64,000 bases of DNA from Nelumbo lutea (Eukaryota; Streptophyta; Magnoliopsida; Proteales; Nelumbonaceae): positions 208,444,348 through 208,508,347 of the forward strand of contig JAKGHH010000001.1 of NCBI GenBank assembly GCA_022828595.1, given 5' to 3'. This document shows positions 44,115-54,898 of the stretch, in pieces. The notes beneath the pieces are model-generated. The model searched no databases. It was not told where the DNA came from and saw only the letters and a list, made by a program, of their open reading frames with translations. The stretch's first letter is position 1. Every line of letters begins with the position of its first letter. The translations under genes and the position numbers were made by a program.

Positions 44115-44928
44115 TGATGGAGGTAGATTTGGCCCAACCCCTTGGCTGTGCGACACGTAGAAACAATTGGGTATGACCTGGCAGGAGCGTCAGCTCAGCA
44201 CAACGACATAGCCATATCCCAAAAAGAAGCCCGAGCTCCCCAAGGAGAGGCCCCAAGCTCCCCGAAAGGAACCCGTGCTTCCCAGGAGATGGAACCCGAG
44301 TTCTCCCTAGAAGTCCTGAGCCTTGCAAGGAACCCCGCAAAGGGCAAAGCCCAGACTAACCCACCTCGGGTCAGTCCGGGCCACACCCTAACACCTTGGA
44401 ACAGTCCGGGCCACACTCCTATCCAGACTCAAGACTCATCTCGTGCACCACTCTGGAACCTCGGCTCCAGGTCGCGTGACTAAATAATCGTACCTGACAA
44501 AGAAGCTCGTACTCTGAGGCGGTGCGCCTGACTGATAAGGGATTTGACAAATGACAACTGCACTCCAACGACCACCTGCTACCGCCATCTCAGTTGTAGA
44601 GATGACCCTGACAGAGAAGACAGTGGCGGTTATGCATGCCCCCCACAAAGGCGGTTATACTTGATCAGGCAGAGGCTTGGGAGTGAGTGCACCAGGGTGG
44701 TTATAAAAGGCCCTCTTCCCCCAAGGTAAAGGTAGGTGATATTTTGTGCCTTCTGGTCTCAGAGTCTCTCATTCTCCTTGCCTTCTCAAGAGTACTAACT
44801 TGAGCATTGGAGCATTCCCACCGGGTTCCTCCCCTAGAATCTCTTGTTTCCTCCCTGTTTCAGGCATCTCCTGCTCCGTCAGAGGCAAGGCTACCGGCAG
44901 CTAGGACCAACCAGATCGTGCATCATCA
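44115..44928 (+). mobile_element. solo gypsy LTR with perfect target duplication
   Basis: Starts TGATGGAGG, ends GTGCATCATCA, flanked by CTGGG at 44110-44114 and 44929-44933. Contains TATA-like GTTATAAAAGGCC at 44700 and AGTACTAACTTGAGCATTGG at 44791-44810, the wording seen in the LTRs of gypsy A and B, so it belongs to the Tat group but a different family. Inside are two 15-bp copies CAGTCCGGGCCACAC 31 bases apart. No internal sequence. Confidence 0.9.
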
Positions 44929-45045
44929 CTGGGAATCAGCAACCATTTTGGTTTTTAGAACCTTGTTTTTCAATTTTTTGAAAAACCAGTAGACCTGTCC
45001 AAAATTGTTGAGAACTGTTAAAAACTATTCAGGTTTCAATGACCT

Positions 45046-45205
45046 ACCCTTTTTTCCCTTTTAGCTTCATAGGGCAACACAACAGGGGTAACCCGTCTCT
45101 CCCAGACTCACAATCCAACCTCCCCAACTCTGGTTACAACAGGATTTGATCCCATGTCTTCGTTACAACCAGTAACAGACCTTACCAACTGAGGGTCACT
45201 GATTT
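45046..45205 (-). mobile_element. tRNA-derived SINE-like element
   Basis: On the minus strand: box A-like TCAGTTGGTAAGG (45180-45192) and box B-like GGATCAAATCC (45142-45152), 40 bases apart as in a tRNA gene, followed by a body ending in GGGCAACACAACAGG-complement text and an A-run (seen as T6CCCT4 at 45048-45062). Not related to the Au SINE. I could not find a clean target duplication. It is not a functional tRNA: no cloverleaf stem pairing at the ends. Confidence 0.55.
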
Positions 45206-46103
45206 ATAACACACTTCCATTAATTTGTTACACTATTTATGTTTCTTTTTTTTCTCTTAATATTTGTATGGGTAAATTGCATATTAATACCCTGTACTTT
45301 GAGATTAGTCTAACTTTAGTACCCAAACCTAAAAACTGCCAGTTTAGTCCATCTTAATAGTCCATCAGTTATCTATATCACATGATGACATGTAAGACTA
45401 ATTATTTTTAAATGCCAAAACTACTTTTCATAAGAAGAAGACACTGTTCACCATCTTCTTCTTTGAGACTGAAGCAGTGATCTTTTCCAGCTTTTTGGCA
45501 TTTCAAAGAGTGACGATGAAGAAGGCGATGATAAAACAGGATGGTAAGTTGTAGATGGTGAGATGCATGAAATCAGAGAGAATCAAAACCTTCTTTGCAT
45601 TCAAAATCATTCTGCTCTTGAAGTTCATGCCAAGAATTTGGTTCCTGCTTGTTAATAGCTTGCTTTCCATTCCTCTATCCTTGCAGGGACCAAACCAAAT
45701 CATCCACTAACCTTATGGCTCAGTTTGAAAAGAGTACAAATGCAAATATATACAATGTAAATACATACAAAATAATATAAAATATAAGGTTTTGCACTCT
45801 ACATATTTGCATTTCTACTCCTCCCAAACTAAGCCTATATGCCAAATGGAAGTATTGCTTCTCGATTAAGAGATCACATCCCTAGAAAGCTAGCTTTGGA
45901 CTGGTCAAGCTGAAAGAGGATAGCACTAGGGACTGCAAGAGGGCTATTGCCTATTGTATTTGCATGAATAGTGTGACCCAAAAATTATTCACCGTGATGT
46001 AAAGGCAACTGTCATTCGGCTTGATGAAAACTTTGAAGCAATTGTTAGAGATCTTGGGTTGGTAAAGCTCTTGGATCACTAGGATTCTCACGTTACCACC
46101 TTA
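45206..46103. other. intergenic DNA with dispersed-repeat text
   Basis: 45265-45400 reads GGGTAAATTGCATATTAATACCCTG..., common at the ends of dispersed plant repeats. 45890-46085 shows a protein-kinase-like phrase in broken frames on the plus strand ([15 protein letters not shown] near 45970-46005, [19 protein letters not shown] at 46020-46078), see separate entry. Confidence 0.5.
45840..46085 (+). pseudogene. receptor-kinase pseudogene scrap
   Basis: Plus-strand pieces resemble the catalytic-loop region of plant LRR receptor kinases of the SERK type: a short stretch with [21 protein letters not shown] reading at about 45965-46022 (CAC CGT GAT GTA AAG preserved), then [20 protein letters not shown] at 46022-46080, where family members have the F-G-L-A-K-L activation-loop start; here FG is DLG. 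Only about 80 codons are visible with frame changes. No other exon is nearby. Likely a gene fragment carried or left between repeats. Confidence 0.6.
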
Positions 46104-46258
46104 AATTGGACCCGTCCAGACCAAAATTAATTTGCTCGGATTGGATGGACCAACAAGACATTGAATTGGATCACTCTAGACTTAATGGTCCAAAGTATTT
46201 ATTGGATTGGATTGGACCTGGTCTATCTGTAATAAATTTATATTGAATTGGGTTGGAT
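46104..46258. repeat. non-autonomous repeat, TCAATGG family (copy 2)
   Basis: Matches 32600-32770 (TTTGCTCGGATTGGATGGAC, AGACTTAATGGTCCAAAGTA, TATTTATTGGATTGGATTGG). It is cut on the right by the copia 2 LTR. Confidence 0.7.
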
Positions 46259-47989
46259 TGAAGGAAGGGGAAATCCATCATATGGATAGCCAAACCATGC
46301 TAGATGGCTGGGCGACATTTCAAAAATTTCTTGCAACTTTCTGGGAATTGTATTCATAGTTTTAGAAAACTGCATTTTCTAGGATCGTTCTTACACTGAA
46401 ACCAGGCCAGATTTGAAACCAAAAGAAAGGGAGAAGTATACCTGATACAGATTCCACAAATGTAGCTCTCAAAGTGGTAGTTCATGCCCAAAGAGAGTTC
46501 CAAAACCAGCTTCCACTGAAGATGGCGCAGATTGAACTGAAGCCGATTCAGCAACACAGTTTTCCACAAAATTGTGATCCAACACTTTGGATGGGAGGTG
46601 AGCATGAATTGGTTATGATATTTTCTTACAAAAATCAAAAGTCAGAACTGATCAAGGCCAATCCAAGAACTGGAGGTCGAATTAGGGTTTCTAGGGCAAC
46701 AAGAACAGAGAGAGAATTGAGAGCAAAGTGATTTGGAGCATATTCGATCTCCTCTTTTTTTAGCCTTAAGGATCACCACTCCTAATCGAATTAGGAGGTT
46801 CCTAATCCAAATCTTTATTTGGATTTAGACTCTTAAAGTGGATGATCCAGACCCTTATCCAAACCCATATTCGCCCAAGTCACATGGCTATTAAATATGT
46901 AATGACACTTAATTAATCCAATTAATCATGGGCTTTAGGCCCATTAAGAAAGTGGCTCACATCCCTATATAGTTGTTAACCCATTTGGTTCACTTTGTAT
47001 GGCGTGAGACCCCAACAATGACTCTAGATAAACCCATATGGGTTTGGTCTAACCTCTGTGAAAAGGCTTGGCCGAATTCACTGTCAAGCACGGTGAACCC
47101 TTGAGTCCATCAGTATGGGTCTTAATGGGCCCAACATTTATGTTAAATGATCATTGACTCTAGTTATCCTATAAAGGCCCAAGGATAATGGACTTAAGTA
47201 AGTTATAACCCATCAGGTAAATAGCCCTAAATTGTCTCTTGTACTTAACCTCTCAGCCCATAATGATCAACCACTACCCGATAAGGAAGGACCTCTCCCC
47301 TGGCTGTAAGGTGTAGTGTTGCACTCTCTACTCAGATGGGTCTCGAGAATTATATCATATAAATATATTTTGCAAAACAAATCTCCAACACAGTTGAAAT
47401 CGACTACCGACAATTTTGGTTTACATTAGAGAGAGTGCAATCCTGATCATTCACTTTGTCCGACAAAGAGGCTGATCCTGTCACTATGATCATCCACTTG
47501 AATGAATTCTCAGACTATCCCAAAATACCCAGGTTTTGACCCCCAAAGGATCTCACTGATTGGCATATCAAAGATAACCCAATCCGACATCCAATACAGT
47601 ACCATAATCAAGTCTAGGGGTTATGTGTAACTTTTTAGTTTTGCCCACCACTCTCCAAGGTATAGGGTATAATAAAAAAATGGTTCGGGTTCAGTGTTTC
47701 AAACAAACACACACTACATGTGCTTTGGATCCAACCCTGACAGTTGAGATAAGCTGCCGCAACCTTCTTGATAGCATAGCAGTGTCAGCCTTGGTAGGAT
47801 AAACTTTTCCAAGTCTATCCAATGGCTGAAAATATTCTACACTAACACAAGTCTCAAAGTGTCCATTTTAAGGGTAATTACACAAAAACACACCAATTAT
47901 AACATGAAACAATTATGTATTTTTACTCATTACAATAAATGTATCAGTACATCAATTTGATTGGAGGTAAGGGCATACACTATCTAACA
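46259..47989 (-). repeat. 3' LTR of copia 2
   Basis: Plus strand TGAAGGAAGGGG to CACTATCTAACA, 1731 bp. Its ends define the solo LTR at 3849-5644. The TATA box seen in the solo copy is decayed here (CCTCTTTTTTTAGCC near 46750). Confidence 0.9.
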
Positions 47990-47999
47990 ACTGCCACTT
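47990..47999 (-). promoter_or_regulatory. polypurine tract of copia 2
   Basis: Minus strand AAGTGGCAGT directly before TGTTAGATAG. Confidence 0.85.
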
Positions 48000-49540
48000 G
48001 CACTTAGGTCTAATCTGGAACAAGCCTCAGTCCCATAATGTCTATGTGTTTCTCAAACACTTTTTGTGTTAATGGCTTAGTCAATGGATCTGCCACATTC
48101 TCTACTAATGCTACCTTTTGAATCTAGACGTCCCCTCTACCAACAATCACTCGTAGATCCAGTGTTGTCACGCAACAATGGAATGGGTGATATGATAGGA
48201 TTTCAAATTCCAAGATGAATAACTTTATTCATTAGGTAGCTTCACTTACGACAATGTGCTTGGCCTGGGTCGTGGACTATCTTTCTTACTACCTAGGACC
48301 CCATCGCGAATATGTAACCAGATGTAGACTTTCTATCATCTGAGTCTGATTGGAAGTCGGCATCAGTATACCCGACCATTTGTAGTGAACTACCATTGAA
48401 GACAAGGTAATGCTCTTTAGTCTTTTGAAGGTATTTGATTATGTTTTTCATGACAGTTCAGTGCTCTTGTCTTGGGTTTCACTGGCATCTACTTAGTATA
48501 CTCACAACCTGAGAAATGTTTGGCCGAGTGCATAGCATGGCATAAATGATGCTCCCTACGGTAGAGGCATAGGGAACCTCTCTCATGCCCTCAATCTCTT
48601 GGGAGACATACCCTTGGAGAAAGTAATTTCATGTATGAATGGGACAAATCCTTTCTTGGAGTTCTCATGTTGTATCTATTGATAATCTTGTCAATGCAAC
48701 TAGATTGGGATAATCCTATTATCCTCTTTTATTTATCTCTATAGAGTTAAAGTCCTAAGATGTAGGAGGCTTCTCCAAGATCTTTCATGGATAATTGCTG
48801 TGAAAGCCATACCTTCACCATTGTCAACATTCCTACATCATTCCCAATGAGCAGAATGTCGTCTACATACAAAATAAGGTATGCAACCTTATCTCCCACT
48901 GATTTCTTGTAAACACAACACAGGGTTCATCCGGGTTCTACTCAAAGTCAAATTGTTTGACCATAAAGCCAAATTAGATCTTCTAACTTCTGAAAGCTTG
49001 GTTTAATCCATAAATAGATCTGTTTAGTTTACACACCATATATTCCTGACCAGATGCAATGAAGCCTTGCGGCTGCTCCATATAGATATTTTCAGTAAGA
49101 TCTCCATTCAGGAACACAATTTTGACATTAATATGCTAAATCTCATAATCATAGTGTGTTGCTATAGCTAGCAGAATCCGTATGGATTTAAGCATGGCCA
49201 CAGGTGAAAAGGTTTCCTCATAATCGACTCCCTCTTTCTGAGTGTACCATTTCGCTACAATATGAGCTTTATAGGTCTCAACCTTTCTATCAAGGCCCTT
49301 CTTCCTCTTGTAGATTCATTTGCAACAAATTGCTTTCACCCCATGGGGTGGGTCTACGAGAGTCCAGACTCCTTTGGTTTTCATTGAGTCTATCTCGACT
49401 TTCATGGCATCTATCCACTTCAAGGAATCTATGTCCAACATAGCTTCCACATCAGTCATGGGATATTCCTCAGTGATCATAGCTTCCATCAAGTAACTTT
49501 CTTGGTCATAGTTGTAACGAATTGGAGGCCTAGACACCTA
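48000..49540 (-). pseudogene. copia 2 RT and RNase H, degenerate
   Basis: The N-terminal RT frame 49537-49316 reads MSRPPIRYNYDQESYLMEAM, DSLKWIDAMKVEIDSMKTKG and VWTLVDPPHGVKAI. The active site YVDDILLIGNDVGM is at about 48875-48835, both Asp present. The remaining RT and RNase H text (48000-48800) matches copia 1 in nucleotide sequence but is broken into short frames. Strongly decayed; it appears older or faster decayed than copia 1. Confidence 0.8.
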
Positions 49541-49639
49541 GGTAGATCTGCTAAGTTGGGTATTATTTGGAACCTATGGTACATCTCCCACTACTCCTGA
49601 TCTCTTCTCATCAAGAATAATTTCCTAACGATGATCATT

Positions 49640-50340
49640 CAATATATAATCTTCTTCAAAGAAATAGGCATTTCGACTACAAAACACTTTTTACTCTCTT
49701 GGGTTATAGAAGATGTATCCTATAGAGCCTTTAAGGTAGCATACAAATAGGCAATAACTTGTCTTGGATTCTAATTTGTCAGCATTTATTCTTTTAACAT
49801 GTGTTGGACAACCCCAAAGTGTCTTACACTTGGTTTCTTATCGGTTCATAGCTCATAAGGAGTCTTAGGAATAGATTTGGTTGGAATTCGGTCCAGCACG
49901 TATAAAGTAGTCTCCAATGCATGTCCCCAAAAGGATATAGATAGTTCTGAATGGACGAGAAGTGGTTGGACCATATCTAATAAAGTTTGGTTTCTCCTCT
50001 CCAACATACCGTTTAATTGTGGTGTAGCAGGAGGAGTCAATTTTGATACAATTCCATTATCTTTAGGGTAGTCCCTGAATTCGTCGGAGAGATATTCACC
50101 TCCTCAATTTGATCAAAGGGTTTTGATGTGTCTCCCCAACTGTTTCTTGGCTTCTTATCTAAACTCTTTAAACTTTTCAAAGGATTCATACTTATGCCTC
50201 ATTAGGTACACGTAATCATACCAAGAATATTCATTGGTAAAAGTTATGAAATAACAATGTTGGTTTCATGTATAACATTCATGAGACCACATATATCAGT
50301 ATGTATCAGGTCAAGTGTGCCCATAACTCTTTCAAGCTTT
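49640..50340 (-). pseudogene. copia 2 integrase
   Basis: Frame 50040-49846 reads TPPATPQLNGMLERRNQTLL and SFWGHALETTLYVLDRIPTK, containing the catalytic Glu (LERRN). Upstream core (50060-50260: SYSWYDYVYLM-like, LSDEFRDYP-like) and downstream VGYL-like pieces (49650-49790) are frame-broken. Compared with copia 1 the first and second Asp lie in broken frames. Confidence 0.8.
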
Positions 50341-50359
50341 CTCGTAAATGGCCATTTAG

Positions 50360-50722
50360 TCATCTTACTCTAAAGGCAAGGCTCACAGTTGGAAGATCTT
50401 CTACAGTTAGAATATCCAAAGGACCATCATTTACCAATCTTGTGATACGTTCTATATTGGTATGGCCAAGTTGGTAATGCCATAGGCATGTGGGTTTAAC
50501 CGTATCACGTGTTCTTTTCTTGGGGATAGGTTCCGATATAGTTTCAGTTATATTCATTTCCAATAAAAGACGGAGGACATAGAGACCAATCTCAAGTTCT
50601 CCATAGATAAGGAATTTTTTATTCAATTTAATAGTAATTTTATCACTAAATAAAAGAGAATAACCATCCTTACACAATTTTGAAACTGAAATCAAATGTC
50701 TTCTTAGTAAGGATAAAGACAA
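50360..50722 (-). pseudogene. copia 2 GAG-pre-integrase domain
   Basis: Open frame of 120 codons: LISVSKLCKDGYSLLFSDK, TCLWHYQLGHTNIERITRLV, then VEDLPTVSLAFRVR, where a frameshift hides the C-x2-C part of the finger. Confidence 0.85.
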
Positions 50723-50899
50723 TATTTAAGAGTTACAATTCATTGTCTGAAAATTAAATCTACAGTTCCTATAACTGTAGCTACAACTATTGCAAAAATC
50801 CCCAAATAAAGTATCATCTCGTCATCATTCAACTTTTTTTCTTTTTTTGAACCCTTATAATGTATTACATGCATGAGTAGAAGCCCCGGAGTCAATACA

Positions 50900-51361
50900 C
50901 CAGGATGCAGAAGTGACCAATATATTGGTCTCTATGATAAGAGATTCGAAATTACCTTATTTATACTTGATTCCAGATATTGATGGCAGTTTCTCTTCTA
51001 GTGTTCAGTTTGCTTGATTTGCCACTTTCGACAAGCACGACTACTACATTGTCCTTCTTAATCAGTTCTTCAGCCCTCTACAACATATTGCTAAGTTCCT
51101 AAAGGCTAACCTTTAGCTTGTTCATGTTATAATTCATGACAAACTGATTGAAGGAAGACGACAGAGAATTTAGGATGACATCAGTCTTGGTGTCATCATC
51201 GAGCTGGGATCCAAGAGCCTCAAGTTCATTAATATACCCCATCATCCACATGACGTGGTCATGGACCGGCTGGCTCTCGATCATCCTTGAGGTCATCAAT
51301 AACTTGATGACCTTCTGTTTAGCAGAACGGTTCTGCTCCTCATACATAGTCTTTAGATTAT
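50900..51361 (-). pseudogene. copia 2 gag, C-terminal part
   Basis: Frame 51347-51099 reads MYEEQNRSAKQKVIKLLMTS, DHVMWMMGYINELEALGSQL and SLSSSFNQFVMNYNMNKLKV, the standard copia gag region. It is interrupted at 51361 by gypsy C; the N-terminal part continues at 58910. Confidence 0.85.
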
Positions 51362-52692
51362 TGATAACTCTGCATTTTGATGCCTTAACGACATCAATTC
51401 AGGGGCATTTTTGGCTTTAGAATAGTCAAGATGTGCCATTTTCCCAGTTAAATGCAATGTTGTGGTCTCTAAGGGTCTCTGTGCAAATTCTAGGGAAAAC
51501 TGGGAAGTTTTCATGGTTGAAATGCAGATTTTGGGAAGCTGGTGTGAAGTTCAGCTGTGGGAGGGGGTGTTTTTATGAAAAACTGAAAGTAGGAGGGCAC
51601 CTCCTAGCTACTAAACTCAGTTTGGCGCCCCTCCTACTGTATTAGCATGCTCCCCACACCTTAGCAAACCCTAGAGCGCCTTTTAACCCATTCTTTTCAA
51701 TCATAACAAACCCTAGCCACCCCTAACTACTAAATCCTCACCTTCCATCTCTTCTAATCTCCACCATCCATTCTAGGGCACTATATTTTTAGCATTCTAA
51801 CCCTAGGAGCCACCTAACCTCTAATCTTCACCATTCAGCCTTTAGCCATTAAATCTCAACCTTACATAATATTGGGTGCCTTCTCCTTTTATTCTTAGAC
51901 TTAGGATCACCCTAGAACCATCCTAACCCTTCATTCTAAACCCTAGGGCAACACATATTTTTGCTAAAATCCAGCTGCCACCCCCTTTTTCTCTCTATCC
52001 CCAGTTGTGTCTTCCCTTCTCTATAAAAAGGACCCCATGGGCCCTATATAAGGGGTTGGTCAATTCACCCAGGTAAAAAGGAAGGTTGATCTTGAGAAGG
52101 ATGCCTAGACAAGAGGAGGGGTTCCTACTTGCAGTTCGCCAACACCACTACTACCACCCCTGGATTTGAACCCCAACCATTTTTTTTTTCAGTTTTAGAA
52201 TTACTTTTTGTTCTTTAATTTCAGTTTATTTTTCCTTCATGCAAATTTACTTTTATTAGATTTAATTTGTATTTTAATTCTCTTTTGTAGATCTTAAATC
52301 CAGCCAGGTAAGACGGAAGGCCTAGCTCGAGAAGTTCGAGTGTGGAAGGAGAGATCCGGAAACTACTACCTCTGTTCGGATTACATATTTTTATTTATTT
52401 CATTCGTTTATTTATTTCTGTATTTATTTATGTTTATGCACATTTAACTTTTAGTACTATTCGAATTCTATATTTTCCTTTGTTTAATTGATTAATTTTT
52501 ATATTTCTACAACTCACCTTTGTATTCTCTTGTCCGGATCTAAGAAAATATTAATTTTTCCCTCGCTTCCCTATGGATACGAACCATTCTCACCCAGTTA
52601 CTACGTTAGTAGTCGTTTGAGAATCGGAATAAAATTATAAATGTTTAAACTGGTGTTCCGAATTGTTTAACGACCCACTTTCGAACACACCA
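51362..52692 (+). repeat. 5' LTR of gypsy C
   Basis: 1331 bp; TATA-like CTCTATAAAAAGGACCCC at 52019-52036. Transcription would start about 30 bases later, near CCCTATATAAGGGG. Compared with the 3' LTR it keeps about 40 additional bases around 51783-51840. Confidence 0.93.
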
Positions 52693-52697
52693 AGTTT

Positions 52698-52716
52698 TTG
52701 GCGCCATTGTCGGGGA
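52698..52716 (+). promoter_or_regulatory. primer-binding site of gypsy C
   Basis: TTGGCGCCATTGTCGGGGA, the TTGGCGCCGTTGCCGGGGA type used by Athila/Tat elements, five bases after the LTR. Confidence 0.92.
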
Positions 52717-54898
52717 AGAACGGAGAAAAATTTTTAATTGCTTGGTCCGGATCTGTTTCATTATTTTTTCTTTTTTGTTTTATTACTTGATTCATTATCT
52801 CAGTTTAATTCTTGTTTCTCTTTGATTCTGCAGGACGGAATAGTGAAAGGTGGGGTATCGAAGCATTGCGGGACTACGAGACGAAAGAGAAGAGAAGAGA
52901 AATTGGATTGCGTTTCAGGTGTAGTCGTTCCCTTATTTTTATTTTCTAATTTTTTTATAGAATAGTTATTTTTGAATTTTTTAATTAATTTCTTTTTTTC
53001 AAGATCTGATTTATTTTTTAGTATTATTTTTCTTTGCTTTTGTTTCTAGATCTATTCTTCTTTCTTTATTTTAATTTCTTGTTCGATTTTTTTTTGCTTT
53101 ATTAGGTTTATGTTTTTCTTTTATTTCAGATGTAAAAATTAAAACAAAAAGAAATCATTTATTTTATTTTATTTCTTGTAACGTAATTTTCATTTGTTTA
53201 TTTTATTTTATTTTTGGTTTAAATTTTAGATTCATTTTTTTCTTTTATTTCAGATAAAAAAACAATAAAAAACCAATAAAAAAAATAAAAAATTTCTTTT
53301 ATTTTATTTCATTGTATTTTATTTTTGCAGCATATTTTTATTTTCATATTAATTTTTAGATTTGTGGTTTTCTTTTATTAAAAAAACTAAAAATATAAAA
53401 AAAAAATTTCAGTATTTTTTTCTTTTGTTTATTTTATTTTCGGTTTAACTTTTTATTCTTTTTCTTTTATTTTATCTATTTCTTGGATAATTTTCTTTTT
53501 TATCGCTTTATTTTCAGTTTAATTTTTAGATTAGCAATTAGTTTGTTAGAATATATTTTTGGTAGTTGTTAATTCTGTTTAGCACAATTAATTGTTGTTT
53601 TATTTTCTGTTTGCAATTATTATTTGTTGTTTTATTTAATTTCTTTTCTTTTAGTTGTTTAATTGAATAATTAATTGCTAAATATGAAATTGTTGAAATT
53701 TTTGAATTTGAGTTTAAATTTCAAATCTGAATTTATATTTAAATTTTAATTCGAATCTGAGTTTGAATTTGAATTTCAAATTTTGAAATTTAAATTTTAA
53801 AGTTTCGAATTTTAAAAATATTGAAAAAAATTCAAATTTAAATTTTAGAAATTTAAATCTCAAAATTTAATTTTGAATTTAAACTCCCAAAAATTTAAAT
53901 TTTGAATTAAAGAAAAATAAAAAAGAATTTGAATATTTCTCTTGCATTTTCATTCCATTATTTAGGGTTTGATATTCTGGAGCATGCATCATATCGGTTT
54001 ATTTAATTGCTAAAATTATCTTGTTAGTTGTGAATGTGTTAGGTTTTTTTTTTTTTATTATTTTAATTGCTTCTCTTGCTTAATTTATTTTATTCTTTTA
54101 TGATTTTGTTGAATTGCATTTTAAAAATTGTTGTTCATGCATTGTAGTTAGTTGCATTTTGCCTTTCCGTTAATTCATTTTAGGGCATCCAACCTAAATA
54201 ATATAAGGTGGGGATTTCATCACCCTTCATTGGCCCAAAAATCACCACCCTTCACGTGCGGTTCACCCTAACCTAATTTTAAATTTGGATAGAAAGATCC
54301 TTTAAGCCTCACATTTGGTTCAAAGGTGTGTTGAATTTTAAGAGAGCTTGAAATTATTTTCCATAACCGGCGGTTGGTGTGTAAGGAATGAGGTTAAACA
54401 GTTAAGCCTAAGCGGGTTTTGTGGTTATTTAATTAGGTCCTTGCGAGAGTAAGGGGAGCTTTCCACATCCCCACCTCTTACCTAACTAACCCAAGGAAGT
54501 GGTGTAATTCCAAGTGAACCTAAAAGGATTCACATTGGTTGAACCACTAGTTTGGGAAACCCTAGGTCATGTGGTTGATTTGCTTGCATTTTTTTAAATT
54601 TAAAAACTCAAATTTTAATTTAAATTAAAAAAATAAAAAATAATAATATAATAAAATAATAATAATAATAATAATTTAAATTTCGAATTAAAAAAATTAA
54701 AAAATCAAATTTGAGTTTAAATTCCAAGATCTAAATTTGAAATTTAAATTCCAAGATCTAAATTTGAAATTTAAATTCAAAATTTAAATTTCAAATTCCA
54801 AAACAAAAAGAAAAACGGGGTTTGTGGAATGAGAAATTACTTCTAACCTGTGCCACAAATAGAGTGGAACCACGTGTCTCGACAACTGGACAAGATTA
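52717..54898 (+). other. gypsy C leader, AT-rich
   Basis: Non-coding. Contains T-rich tracts with repeated TTTTATTTCAGAT-like words (53125, 53247), a dense field of AAATTTGAATTTC-type palindromic words (53680-53930, 54590-54800), and a 27-bp tandem pair at 54722-54775. Confidence 0.8.
54722..54775. repeat. 27-bp tandem duplication
   Basis: TTCCAAGATCTAAATTTGAA followed by ATTTAAA, twice without interruption. Confidence 0.95.

Noticed and set aside
45140..45195. tRNA gene
   Set aside because: Boxes A and B are present but the ends do not pair as an acceptor stem; fits a SINE head better.
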